From contig JAAOMT010000175.1 in NCBI GenBank assembly GCA_016748015.1, positions 575,498 to 639,497 on the forward strand: a DNA stretch of 64,000 nucleotides, given 5' to 3'. The notes beneath the pieces are model-generated. The model made no database searches. It was given only the letters and a program-made list of their open reading frames with translations, and had not been told where the DNA came from. Within the stretch, counting starts at the first letter, position 1. Each line of letters starts with the position of its first letter. The stretch comes from Geosiphon pyriformis. Its lineage: Eukaryota > Glomeromycota > Glomeromycetes > Archaeosporales > Geosiphonaceae. A program made the position numbers and the translations under genes. Positions 23,253 to 35,835 of this stretch are shown here, one piece after another.

Positions 23253-24148
23253 TACATGTAGTAATTAGATAATATTTTTTTGACAGCAAAAACTAAGATT
23301 TTCAGCAAACCATTCAGCAAGAACCATGTAGAAAAATAAATGAGGTATGAAATATGTATAACAACTTTTATAATTTCTAAAAATTAGAAAGACCAAAGTT
23401 TAAGAAGTTCAAAAAGGATAAATGAATCTAAATACATGTATCTATATTTTTAGAAACCTCTAATTATATTTGTAAGAGTTTTTTGTATTACCAATTATGT
23501 AGACTATTTATTATAGCTCTTGAATACTTATTTATTCATTTTTGGGTGGGTGGAATATAAATTAATTTTGACAAAGGATCATACAAAATCACAATGTCAT
23601 AGAATGCTAAACTTATCCATTTATAAAAATACTTATTCAGTGCGTGGCTATCTTTTTATTGCATCACATACATTAGTGTGTGTGTTACATATGATCCATT
23701 TTACTGTGCGCTTAAATGCCTGAAATGTAGGTAATGAGATAAATGAAGTTAAATAGAGTCGGATATGGAGTAGCAATAATTGTTTACGTTACAAGCAGTT
23801 AAAAGCCGCTGGTAACGTCACATGTTCACTTCACAGTCAATAGCCTTCACACTCAAAATAGAGGAAAACTTCTTTTAAAAATAAACCTATATATGATAGG
23901 GTATACTATATTTTAAACATAAATTAAGAGCTAATTCCTTCTTCAAACTCTTTCATTTTTTTCAAGCTAAATATTAATACAAATACTTGATATCATTATT
24001 AAAGTGCCTACTGATGTCGTCGTAGATTTAATCAGAACTTGCATTCATCGATTATGTACATACCATTCATTAATCCATTATTATTAGCTACCAAATGCCA
24101 AATTTGCCTCTGGAAAAAGTTGGTTAAACCACATATTTTTTAAAGATA
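23253..24148. other. Intergenic, nothing recognised
   Basis: AT-rich; a 67-codon frame at 23520-23723 has no recognisable features. Confidence 0.5.
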
Positions 24149-24358
24149 TTAAATATAACAAATGAAAGGCTTACCATTTTGAGAAATTGTAGGGCTTAAT
24201 ATTTTTTGACTCTTATCATGGTTAGCAACTTGTATGGTTTTGTAATTAAGTCTTTTTCTACTGATAAATTCATTTAAGTTACAGTCGTCGCGAGCAGCAA
24301 TCACTCTTTTTTGAAGTTCTTCTGCACTATCACGGCAATGGGGTTTATCCTCCCAATT
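24149..24358 (-). pseudogene. Possible kinase C-terminal fragment abutting the gap
   Basis: Reading out of the N run on the minus strand, the frame gives WEDKPHCRDSAEELQKR and runs to a stop at 24149. The WEDKPxxR pattern resembles the end of the kinase domain (CWxxxPxxRP region) of Glomeromycotina kinases, which often sit near Sel1 repeats. Most of the gene would lie in the unsequenced 674 bases. Weak evidence. Confidence 0.3.
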
Positions 24359-25032
24359 NNNNNNNNNNNNNNNNNNNNNNNNNNNNNNNNNNNNNNNNNN
24401 NNNNNNNNNNNNNNNNNNNNNNNNNNNNNNNNNNNNNNNNNNNNNNNNNNNNNNNNNNNNNNNNNNNNNNNNNNNNNNNNNNNNNNNNNNNNNNNNNNNN
24501 NNNNNNNNNNNNNNNNNNNNNNNNNNNNNNNNNNNNNNNNNNNNNNNNNNNNNNNNNNNNNNNNNNNNNNNNNNNNNNNNNNNNNNNNNNNNNNNNNNNN
24601 NNNNNNNNNNNNNNNNNNNNNNNNNNNNNNNNNNNNNNNNNNNNNNNNNNNNNNNNNNNNNNNNNNNNNNNNNNNNNNNNNNNNNNNNNNNNNNNNNNNN
24701 NNNNNNNNNNNNNNNNNNNNNNNNNNNNNNNNNNNNNNNNNNNNNNNNNNNNNNNNNNNNNNNNNNNNNNNNNNNNNNNNNNNNNNNNNNNNNNNNNNNN
24801 NNNNNNNNNNNNNNNNNNNNNNNNNNNNNNNNNNNNNNNNNNNNNNNNNNNNNNNNNNNNNNNNNNNNNNNNNNNNNNNNNNNNNNNNNNNNNNNNNNNN
24901 NNNNNNNNNNNNNNNNNNNNNNNNNNNNNNNNNNNNNNNNNNNNNNNNNNNNNNNNNNNNNNNNNNNNNNNNNNNNNNNNNNNNNNNNNNNNNNNNNNNN
25001 NNNNNNNNNNNNNNNNNNNNNNNNNNNNNNNN
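24359..25032. other. Assembly gap (674 N)
   Basis: Run of undetermined bases. Open frames drawn across it carry no information. Confidence 0.99.
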
Positions 25033-25039
25033 AAATTGC

Positions 25040-25930
25040 AAAATGAAACGTTCAAGGTCATTTTGATCGTGTAAAGTGAGATAAAGGGCATTCAAATCAG
25101 GAAAATCATTTCGATAACTTGAGTAATTTGTCTGCTGCTTTCGAATAGATTTCAAATGCTTTTTCTAAGTTTTTATGTTTCCCCATCCATTTTGATAGCA
25201 CATTCCAAGGTTGTACTGTGCAATTTAATTTCCTATCTATACTGCTTTTAAATAAAACTCAAACTTTTCTTCTAAACTTTTCGCTATTCCCCATCCATTT
25301 CGATAATACATTTCAATATTGGTTTGAGGACTCGGATTTTCCACCTTTTCCATATATTTTATTGTTTGCAGTCCATTTGGATAATATTTTCTAAGGCTGA
25401 TTTGTGCAATTATATATCCCGCCTTTGCTGCTTTTGAATAGAGTTCAAATGCTTTTTCCAAGTTTTTCGTCGTTCCTTCTCCCTTATCATAACAAAGTGC
25501 AAGATTGTATTGCGCATTTGTATTACCCGCCTCTGTTGCTTTTGAAAAGAGTTTAAATGCTTTTTCGTCATTTTTTGTTGTTCCAAATCCATTATTATAA
25601 CAAAGTGCAAGATTGTATTGTGCATTTGTATTACCCGCCTTTGCTGCTTTTGAATACAGTTTAAATGCTTTTTCGTTATTTCTCGTTGTCCCCCATCCAT
25701 TTAAATAACAAAGTGCAAGATTGTATTGTGCTTTGGTATGTCCCGCCTCTACTGCTTTCGAATAGAGTTCAAATGCTTTATCCTCCTACTTCGTTGTTCC
25801 CCATCCATTTAGATAACATGCTGCAAGATTAGTTTGTGCATTTTTATCTCTAACCTCTGCTGCTTTTGAATAGAGTTCAAATGCTTTTTTGTCATTTTTC
25901 GTTGTTTCCTATACATCTTTGCTTTAAGAT
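25040..25930 (-). pseudogene. Sel1-like repeat gene, disrupted
   Basis: The minus strand encodes at least six consecutive Sel1-type repeats of about 36 aa with the motif KAFxLYSKAAxAGNTNAQYNLALCYxNGxGT. One frame stays open from 25785 down to 25240 (about 180 codons). It is interrupted by a TAG at 25786-25788 and by two stops after FEFYLKAV near 25227-25239. It continues in degenerate form to the gap. Sel1 repeats form alpha-alpha solenoids for protein binding and are greatly expanded in Glomeromycotina, often joined to kinases. No start codon is visible in the open part. Confidence 0.75.
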
Positions 25931-26405
25931 AATGTATTTTTTATGATCAATTTAAAACTTTGTGTAAAATTTGATGTACTTGGCAAAATAAAAAACATTT
26001 TAGCTTTAATAAAACAATCATTTAAAGAAAAATATTTTTATCGTGTATTAATATTCAAATTTTGGAATATTAATAAAGCTTGGTTCAAAAATTATACCTT
26101 AAAATTTACAAATTTTATCACTATTCATTTTCATTTAAAACAATAATTTCTGTTACCTCTTCCGTGAGCCTAAATTTTTATCAAAGATTTTATAAATTTA
26201 AGTCAAAGCATTCTTAATAAAAAACTCTTTACCTCATTGTGTTATTTTAGGTTTCATAAATAAATTGATCTTTGCCAGTCAAACTCGAAAATGAGATTAA
26301 TCATTTACAAAACGAATTAATATGAAACAAATTTATGCAAGACTGAGATAAATTGAAGGATTCGGGTGTCACATGATGTCCAATCAGGTAAGTGCGGTAT
26401 ATGTA
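25931..26405. other. Intergenic flank of Tc1-like element
   Basis: AT-rich, no gene recognised; ends with the TA target duplication at 26404-26405. Confidence 0.5.
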
Positions 26406-27724
26406 CAGTCGCCCCAGAAATTAACGCCCGATTTTGGTGTAACAAAGTACCCCAACATATACATTTCGTTTACCCCCTTGTTATTACTTTTTTGGGCCAA
26501 AATTTATTTGTTTACTTCTCCATTACCTACTCAAACATTACGCGAAAAAATATCGGGATAAATATGCCTCGTACTCGCTCTTTATTAACTGCTGAAGATA
26601 AAGTAAAAATTCTCGCGTATCTCGAAGAAATGAATGCTGAGCAAATCGCAAAAAAATGGAGCGTGATCCCACAACAATACGACGTTTCATTAACAAGTAT
26701 CAAAAGACCGGGAAAATCGAAAATTTACCACGATCTGGACGCCCACCAGCTCTCAATAACCAAACAAAAAGTGCTCTCCTACGAAAAGTTAAAAATGAAC
26801 GACGTAAACCACTACAAGAGATTGTTGATGATTTGAAGCTTAATTGCAGTTTAACAACAGCCCGTCAAGTACTTCATAACCATGGCATTCGAAATTATAT
26901 TGCAGCAAAAAAGCCTTTTATTTCAGAAAAACAAGCAAAGGCATGGATTCTTTGGTGCAAAAAAAAAATCAAAAATCAAAATAAAGACCTTTATTTTTGG
27001 AGACGGGTAATTTTTTCAGATGAAACCAGTGTAGAAATCGGCAAACAATCTCGACAAGTTAAAGTATGGCGTCATATAGGAGAAAGATATAATATTGAAT
27101 GCTTAACACCTAGCTTCAAAAGTGGTCAACAATCAATAATGGCTTGGGGATGCTTTGTTGGAGAACTTAGAGGTCCATTGACATTTGTGATTAATACAAG
27201 GAAAAAACGGAAAATATTACAGCAAAAACATATTTTAAGATTATAGAAACTAATTTTTTACCATTTCTTACTGTTACTCATGATTTAGTAGCAAGAAATT
27301 TAATATTTCAAAAAGACAATTCTCCTATTCATAATGCTGGAATTACGAAAAAATGGTTCAAAGACAAAAACATTGAGATTATGGATTGGCCAGCCAGTTC
27401 TCCTGATCTAAATCTCATAGAAAATGTGTGGAAAATAATGAAGGACAATATTCAAAAACATGAAAACTTTCCAAGAACTATAGAGGAACTTTAAAGTGCT
27501 CTAAAGAAGGAATGGTCAAATTTTAATATGTCAGTTTTGAAATGGGTTGTAGACTCAATGCCACAAAGAATTGAAGCAGTATTGGAAGCAAATGGAGGGC
27601 CAACACACTATTAATTATATATATAAAAAAAGTTATATGTATATAAGTTAGGTTTAGAATAAATCAAATAAAAATTTAAAATTGTATAAAAAATAAATTC
27701 GGGCGTTAATTTCGGAGGTGACTG
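26406..27724 (+). mobile_element. Tc1/mariner-like DNA transposon, nearly complete
   Basis: A 1319-bp element bounded by TA on both sides (26404-26405 and 27725-27726). Terminal inverted repeats of about 29 bp start CAGTC and share GAAATTAACGCCCGA, with only a few mismatches. It carries one transposase frame in three pieces. Terminal repeats this well preserved point to a recent insertion. Non-autonomous or decayed relatives may be the 22188-23252 relic and possibly the short element near 30714. Confidence 0.9.
26563..27613 (+). pseudogene. Tc1/mariner-type transposase, frameshifted
   Basis: Begins MPRTRSLLTAEDKVKILAYL (helix-turn-helix), passes the RSGRPP linker, then the DDE domain: VIFSDETSVEIG (first Asp), IMAWGCF, IFQKDNSPIHNA (second Asp) and SSPDLNLIENVWK (Glu, DD34E spacing by eye). 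Three lesions break it: a frameshift in the A-run at about 26648-26654 (seven A where eight would keep the frame), a second frameshift in the A-run near 27202-27208, and a TAA near 27492. The end is NGGPTHY at 27613. All catalytic residues survive, so inactivation is recent. Confidence 0.85.
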
Positions 27725-27975
27725 TACATGGGATGTGTAATGGTGTTTGAGCTTTTGCTTCCGCTTGATAAGATTTTTAATTGATTAATGTTTAAATAAA
27801 GTCAAAGTCAATTATTAGAACAGATTTTCTTTCAACCCACTTGAATTCTTAAAAACAAGCCTCTTGTTGGCAATAACGTTAAAGAGAATTTATAATTTTT
27901 ATTGCTAGTTCTCTATCTCTTCCTTGTCTTTCATATTCACCCTTTACATCTTACACTATATTTACGAATCAATCA

Positions 27976-28215
27976 TTAATTAAGGTTGCTTTATAAATTA
28001 CACCAAACCCTCCTTTAGCAATTTCGTTGAGATTCATTCACAGTAATTCGATCTATATCTATTATAAATTGGATTCTTAATTATTTCATCAACTACTTTA
28101 TTGTAGCTTGAAAAGTCGTAGTAAAGTTTTTCTAAGAATGTGAGCACACGAATTCATAATATTTTTTCGAATGCTTCTCACACTCATTGCAATCATGAGG
28201 ATATGGAGAGAATGT
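27976..28215 (-). pseudogene. Kinase gene N-terminal fragment
   Basis: The minus strand resembles the start of the kinase at 4477-5843: PHDCNECEKH (Cys-rich start), then in another frame KGGFGVIYKATL (glycine loop). Stops and frameshifts separate the pieces, and no downstream kinase domain follows. A decayed partial copy. Confidence 0.65.
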
Positions 28216-30713
28216 TTTTAATTTCTTTGTTTTCCATGATGTGTATAAAGGATAAAGGGTAAATCTGTATAAAGGATAAAAAATGAATTGGTTAATATCC
28301 AAAGAAGAGTTTTTAAAAGCTTTTATTAATAGTAGATTTAAAAAGTAATTTTAACTGAGGAAAGTTCATATTTATTTTATTTTTCTATATTCACATAGTT
28401 TAACAAATCAACTAAAACTTTACAAGATTTAGATAAAAAAAAATAATACCCAAATTCGTTTTTTTGAAAATTCCAAATTAGAATATACCTTAACAAATGA
28501 TCACCTATATTTCAAAAAATTAATTATTTGGCTGATAAACATTCTTTCATAAAAATAAAACATTGTTGACTTTATAAATTTTAAGCCTAAAGGCTTTTTT
28601 TAAATTTAGATTCAATTTTGTTATTACATATTCTTAAAAAGGAATATGTAATAAATTAATTGATAAATATTACTAAGCTAATTTTAAAAAGAAATCCTAT
28701 AGAAATTAAATTTAAAGATTTGCATAAAATCTATTTTAACTTTTTAGATTTGAGGGAGATATACGAAAGTTGTCGAAAAGTTTATCAATATTGAGAATAT
28801 TAATAAAATCAATAAAGATGATTCTAATTCAATAAACGAATCGTCAGATATATCATTTATCTACAAAATTAAAACATAATTTTAATAAACTGTACCTGGA
28901 CCCATTTATTTTTCCATCGGTTTTTAACGCTTCTTTTAAGTTTTTTTTCCAATTACCATTATAAGGATAGTACCATGTGAATAATCATTAAAGGAAGGCA
29001 CTCCCTTTGAAACCAGTATGAAATTCTTCCAATTATATTTTTAGTTTTGAGCTTGCGAATCCAATTAATCTAAAATATTTAATAATTGCATACAATAAAC
29101 CATTTCACTAAAATAAATTATATTTAATCTATATGCAATAACATATGCAATTTTCAATTTATGCAAAATAATTGATAAATTTTAAATTCTCTAAATTTAA
29201 TTACCTTTTAGCCCGAATTTATGTCTTAGACTATCAAAAATAATTATTTTCTTCAATAGAAAATAAGCAAGATTTTGATTACATTATAGTTATAAATGTG
29301 AAGATAGAAAATATAAAATTTCTTATAAAAAATCCTTTAAAAATTCATTTTGCATAGAATTAAATATCAATTTAAAGATCTAGAATAAAATATATTACTA
29401 AAAAATTAATAAATTTAAAGAGAAATCCATGTTATGAATTTGTAAAGAAAAGATCTTTAAATCCTAAAAGAACAGATTTCCAAATAAAGTAATAAGATAT
29501 TCATAAAGCTGATTATTTTTCGCAAACTTTGGCTATCACCAACAAATTAATTAATTTTCATAAAAAATCCAAGTTGGGTTATCAATAAAAATTTAGATTT
29601 GGTATCAAAAAAGTATGAACCAGAGGTAAAAGCAATAAATTTTGGTCAATGATAAGTTAGTGGCGGTGATAGTTAAGAGAGTAAATTATTAATGTCAATA
29701 AGATTCAACTTTACATAATCGAGCATTGACTGGTGTTACTATCATCATCTGGATCACTGGTTGGTCCTTTAATATTATTTGCAATATTTTATTTTTTAAA
29801 TTATATTTACTTTTATTCTAATTTTCAATTTGATAAGATCTTATTTATCATGTTTTATATTTATTAGACAAAGTAGCTTTTTCACTTTTTCTTTGGCTTC
29901 AAATTTTATCATTGAAATAATTTGTTTAAAAACATAATTAAATTATTAAAAGCTAATTATATTATATGTTTTTTTTTGAAAAAAATTTTATTTAGTTAAT
30001 AATATTATTACAAATGATACTTACAAGTTGAAAAAAAAACAAAAAGTAAAATAACTAACAATAAAATTAAATAATTAACTATTAATATTTAATTTTACAT
30101 AAAACAGTTGAAAGTATACAAATAATATCTGATTATTAATAATAAAAAATAACAAAATTAATATAAATTTCTGTTTTAGTTAACATTTTTAACCCTTAAT
30201 AACAAGTATTATTTATTTATAAATAAATTATAAAAGCAGGTTTCTTATTTTTTTTAAGTTAATTAGAATAAATGCAAACTAGAAATGTTTTTTTTCAAAT
30301 TTTAAAGATGGCTTTTTTAATGAAAATTAATTCCAATTTCATGGTGTAAAAAAAAATCAAGTAAAGTATAATGAGTTCAATGCTTTTAAATTAAACAGTA
30401 AAAAAAAAATTTTCTTTTAATTGTACTTCATATTTTTTTCACCTGTGCAGTTGTTTTTAAAAAATAACTGTTTAGCTTGCTAAATGAAAATGAATGTTTT
30501 TTAAAATAGTTTAAAAGTAAACTTAAGAATAAATTCTTTAACATTTGAATTAAAATATCTTACCAAAAATTATGAAATTAATTCAACTCAAAAATTTTAA
30601 TAAAAAACCCAAAATGAAGATGTTCATTATGTAAAAAATAATTGAAAACTAGTTTCAATTTTTTTGCCTGCGAAATTTAAATGAAAAATTTAGCATTTCC
30701 GAAATAAAATATA
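28216..30713. other. AT-rich repeat region without recognised gene
   Basis: No coding signal. Part of it (about 30.1-30.65 kb) resembles 43.5-43.9 kb in the same orientation (shared stretches around CTAAATGAAAATGAAT and ACCCAAAATGAAGATG), so it appears to be a partial fifth copy of the intergenic sequence inside the palindrome arms. Confidence 0.5.
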
Positions 30714-31156
30714 CAGTAGGCACCAAAAGAAACGCTTAATTTACATGTATAACAATATAAAAAATCGTGAGTACTTGCCAGAAATTATGTTCAGTCTTGT
30801 TATTCAAAAGCTTTTTATCATAAATATGTAAGAAACCTTATTTGGTACTTTGGAGTCACCAAAAGTTATTAGATGCTCAAGTGAGGACTTTGACATATAT
30901 TAGGATATTATTGTCAAAACCTATAAAATTATGAGCACACTATATTGCCTGGATCAAATAATAGATGAGAGTTTCATTGTAATATATAATTCAAACTAGA
31001 TTTTATTCTTGAAATATAAAATCTAATATATACATCTTTAAAATTAATTTTATTTCAATTGATTAAATTTCACGTTATTTTCTTTATCGAAAATAATGTT
31101 ATTTCTGGAATTCTTTTTTCTCTTTTCGAATGCTCAAATTATTTTGGTGCCTTCTA
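30714..31156. mobile_element. Possible short non-autonomous Tc1-like element
   Basis: Ends are imperfect inverted repeats (CAGTAGGCACCAAAAG on the left; TAGAAGGCACCAAAAT on the reverse of the right), each beside TA or a near match. About 443 bp and no coding capacity. The TIR match is only about 13 bases, so this is tentative. Confidence 0.35.
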
Positions 31157-32814
31157 AATTCAATGAAAGAAATTTACTCAAGATTTTAGGAAACAAAATT
31201 TCCTCTTTGAGGTATAAAAATTCATGGATTAATATAATAAACACGTGATCTAGTAATTTTTCCCATCAATATTTAAAATATTTAAATTTTTGAATTCAAA
31301 ATAAATAATTTTTATTTATCAGATTATTTTGGTTTGACCCATTTATCTTAATTTTTTAGTAGAAGTTAAATAATCACAAACTTAATATATATTTATAATT
31401 TGTCATTTTAATTTCTATTATAAGCTTTTTCAGTAAACGGTTAACAGAAATCGACAGGCTCTCATATTATGATTTTAAAATCTAAATTCTGTTTGTATTC
31501 AAAGACCAATTATTATTTTAAAAGTACTTTGTTGGTTTTCATTATTTGATCACTTTTGGTCTAAAAGATGTTTTAATTCAAAGTTGTCTAAAGTAGCTTG
31601 TAAATTTGCTTCAATGCTAGATATATAAAAGAATATTAAAGTGAAAACCTTTTTAAAATAAGCTTTATATTAGAAAACAGACAAATTTCAGTGTTCAAAA
31701 ATCTAATATAATCTTAGCTCTAAGTTTTCCATCAAAATAATTCAATATTAATTTTCAGATTATTTTTCAACCACGATAATTCATAGATTAAATACTTTTT
31801 TTTATTACATTTACATATTGCAAACAGTCATGAATAAACATGATAGCTGTGTCCATATCTTCATGAGGATTTGAATCACAATTCTTTAAAGCAGAAATTT
31901 GATTTTTCAATATTTAATTCAACTTCTAGAATAAAGAATTCTACCAGTGATTCTAGCCTATACCCTTCAGTTATCAAAGGTTCTGAACACTCATAAACAT
32001 TTGGCCGTGGCTCCCTTTGACGACCTAATCACATAATGCTCGGTCACTCGAAGTGAATGAATTACTGAGCAAAAAATTCTTTTCTTTCTTGAAAACGTGG
32101 ACACTCAAACAAAAAATTAGAGGGCTATTCATCAGAATACACAGTTTGATATGTTGTTGTTGTTTTGTACGGCTAAAAAGGAAACCGAAAATGGGGAGGG
32201 AAAGTAGAGTTTTTGCAAGAAAATCGAAATGCTTTATATGAACAGAAATCATATTTGGCCAATCTAAATGGTATTGGTAACGGTCATTACGAAAAAATTA
32301 GTTTTAGAATCTTTGTAACGATGATCCAAGTTCTGAGCCACAAATATTGCTCTTATAATAGCCAGAACACTTGAACTTTAAAATAAAATTACCGAAAGAA
32401 AGTAGCCTCAATGTTTCCAAAAAAGCTTCGACTAAATAATTCTGATTTCGAATTAAAATTAAATTTATAATACCAAATACATTATAATATGATTGTATAT
32501 TTTTAACTTTTGAGATTAACTTTCTTCTACTAATTAATTTACGATAAAAATTTCATATCATTTAATCATAAAATCCCTCATTATTGTTTATATAACCTTT
32601 ATTAATCAATTGTGCCTTACTATCGATAAAAGCATAAAACTGTTTCTTAAATTTTACTTCAGATGCTGTATTAAGACTTTAGTTTATTTTAAATTTTCTA
32701 AAATTAAAAAGGCATATCTTCTAAAATAAAATATTTTTAAAATTATACTTTAATATGTAACTATATTAAAAAAATTTATCAAAATTTTCATTTTTAAATT
32801 ATCCATCATATTAA
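31157..32814. other. AT-rich with a less AT-rich island at 31.95-32.35 kb
   Basis: Mostly featureless. The island at about 31950-32350 has clearly more G and C than its surroundings and a 75-codon minus-strand frame (32025-32252) that I cannot assign. It may be the remnant of an exon or mobile element. Confidence 0.4.
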
Positions 32815-32816
32815 GG

Positions 32817-33113
32817 AGCGTCAAACAACCGACAAATTTCACTATCACACCAGCTTCTTGATAATTTGTAAATCAGGCTCAAGTAGGATTATTTTTTCAA
32901 ATGTTTAAAGTGTTTCATCTTAGCCATTTTGATCAGGAGATATAACTTTTTGGTCGCTAATTGGCGGAATGTATGGCCGTGCTCTTGGGCGAGAAAAATA
33001 TTCATTTTCTGGCTTATACTTGTAGTCTGGAAAACCGTTTTTATGCACAATTTAACCAATTCAGCCCTGTGGTTGGGGGAATTTTTAATGGTAAAATTCT
33101 CTTGATTTAACAT
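32817..33113 (-). pseudogene. HMG-family gene remnant lacking most of the HMG box
   Basis: Starts MLNQENFTIKNSPNHRAELVK and ends with the CRLF-type tail (minus-strand EICRLFDAP) shared with the intact gene at 40689-41432. Compared with that gene the N-terminus and most of the HMG box are deleted. A frameshift after AELVK breaks the frame, while the inverted counterpart at 45181-45516 is still open. Confidence 0.7.
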
Positions 33114-35763
33114 TTTACTGGTGAAAATTTGAGAATAAAGTGAGGTGTCGAATAAAGATTTGAGTTCAAGGAGTATTTTCAATTTTGAAGAAAAAGTGAC
33201 TAAATGTTTTGAAATATTTTTTGGGATTGTCGAAAAAGCTTTTCTTTTATAGCGAGAAAATGATATAGAAGCTATTAAAATTAGTATTAGAGCCAGGTTT
33301 AACTAATTTCAATACAATATCTGCACAAAGTTAAATCGTATTGCCTTTCACAAGGGTTTTCCTATGACTTAAATTGTAGTTTTTTGTGTCATAAACAATT
33401 TCTTATAGGGGATTTGTGAAAGGTCAAAGTATTAATTTAAGAGAACATTGATAATTTTTGTCCTTTTTGAAAAAAGAGGATGTCAATAAATAGGTGAAGG
33501 GAATTTGTGAAATGTGGTGAAGGAAAATCTTTAAAATGAAAAATTTTGTAGAGCTTTACTTTTAAACTGATTCGATTATCTTTAGATAAAGAGAAATTGA
33601 GTTTAGGCAGTTTGAGCTTTGATGCAATTAATTGAAAATGATATGAATTTTTGTGATAAACAAAAGCTGCTTAGGTTTAAATAAAATTCCAATGTTTTTT
33701 GAATGAAAGTATCCTTTTAAATTGCTCCAATAAGGCACCTTTTAATCTTTGCATTAAATTAATGGCTACAAATAAACATTGATGAGAATGATAAGGATGA
33801 TACAGAATAGTAAGGCAAAAAACGAGTTTCATTGGAAGTACAGATATTCATAAATAGAGTTATTAAAAATTTCAGATCATTTTATTGACAAAGGATTAAT
33901 CAAAAGTGGTTAAAACTTTAATTTGTGCAAATTTTTTAAGTTTACATGTTATTTTTATTACTCTAATTGATAGAATGACTGCTTTGCTTTTACAAAGAAA
34001 ACATTGGTTAAAACTTTTATTTGAATTCTTAAAAATAAAAAAGAAATATTGGCAATGGTAAAACTAGTTTTTTTTCGAGGAGAAAAATTTTAAATAATCT
34101 TAAAAGTTCTAATAAAAGAGATAAAATCCAGTAAAAATTTGAAAATAATTAAAAACTGTTTTAGAACTTTCAATAAATTTTGCAAAATTTGAAACTTTAA
34201 TGACTAATTACTTTACTCCTTATGGTATATTACTTTTTTTAATTTCAAATGCCCTGAAACTTTATCTTCTATAATATTACAATTAATTCATTATTATTTT
34301 TTTTGAAATATCTTATATTTATTATCATTTTCAATTAGATTATTTACCATTAAAACCTCTTTTGGAATTAGTAATTTGAAATTAATATTATGAATAAATT
34401 GAGTTTTGTTTAATAAATCTGCATTTTTTTTATAATTTCAGCTTTGAATTTAATCAAAATAAATAAGATTATAGATACATTATAAATATATCTTTGTTAA
34501 TTAAAATTCAAAATTATTTAGTATTGATATTTTTTTTAGGATCTAATACAAACAATTAATTTAAATTTGGCAGGGCTAAAAATCAAAACTAGTTTTCAAT
34601 ATTAATTCTCAATTAGAGTCTAAATATTCAAGTTTCCAAAGAGCAGAAGTTATTAGTTTTTTTCTAGGTTAAAACTGGCAATGATATTGATCTTAATAAT
34701 CACTATAATTTTTTTCGCATAATGAAAATAATTTTATCATCTTCATTTTGAGTTTGTCATTAAAATTTTAAAGTTGAATTAATTTAAGATATTGAAAAAA
34801 TTTTTCTTAAATTTATTGTTAACTATTTTTAAAAAGTTTTCATTTTTTATTTAAGAAGTTAAACAATTATTTTTTTGAAAACAACTGACAAAGTGAAAAA
34901 ATATTATAGTGTAATTAAAAAAAATAATTTTTTTTTTCACTTGTTTGATTTAAAATAATTGAATCCACTATGCTTTGCTTAATTTTTTTATGGTGTGAAA
35001 TTAGAATTGTTTTCATTAACGGGACCAATTAATAAAATTCTAATTTGCATTTCTTAAAATTAACTTGAATTGCTTTTATAACTTTATTTAAAAATAAATA
35101 ATACTTGTCAGTAAGTTTTAAAAATGCTAACTAAAACATAAAATTAGACTCGTTGTGTTATTTTTTGTTAAAAACACATATTATTTGTATACTTCCAAAT
35201 TTCTTTTGTAAAGTTAAAGATTAAATACTTACATATTTAATTTTATTGTTTTTAGTCAAATGTTTACGAATAACAAAATTATGCTCTGATAATCTTATTT
35301 ATAGACCTTAACGATATTTTAAGGTAATCAAAAATTATTTTATTTAAATTTGTATAAGAATTTGGAAAATTTTTAAGCTCCTGAGATTCTTTACTATCAG
35401 ATGAAGATTTGCATTGATTTTCAACAATTAATCCAAAAAATAAGTCATTCCTCAATCAAGCAAGAACGAAAGACGCTGATCTTTATTCTTAAAGGTCTTG
35501 TTCATATGCAATTGACAAATGCAGGTTACTACGTACAACCTGTAAGTAATGAACATTGAAAAGTACATTTTATAAGCCTTGGTCTAGATAGTATGTCATG
35601 TAAACAGATTTCTAATCTTAAGTTGCAGTATATTTTTACAGTGATTTCTAAATTTACTTTAGCTTCTCTAATTGTTTTTTAAAAATTTTGTAATACGCCT
35701 TGCCTTAGAAGTGAAGGAGTACTCAGTAAAAAATATATTACATGAAAAAATCGGATAAAAACT

Positions 35764-35835
35764 ATATGCTTTTGGCAATCCAAGAATCGGTAATTGGTTT
35801 TTCGCTGCTGATCAATTGAAAAGTCCTATTCATAT
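35764..35835 (+). pseudogene. Class-3 lipase-like sequence fragment
   Basis: The frame reads YAFGNPRIGNWFFAADQLKS, which matches the TFGxPRxGN strand-turn of class-3 lipases (compare TFGQPRIGNYQFARF in gene D). The same motif survives, more decayed, on the minus strand of the other palindrome arm at about 42940-42985. No other lipase motif is evident nearby. A short match, so tentative. Confidence 0.35.

Noticed and set aside
24301-25155. Long frames of 248-284 codons on both strands
   Set aside because: They cross the 674-base run of N and have no real sequence content.
25410-25700. 96-codon minus-strand frame with repeated KKHLNxIQKQQRR
   Set aside because: It is the out-of-frame reading of the Sel1 repeats; the correct frame gives KAFxLYSKAA.
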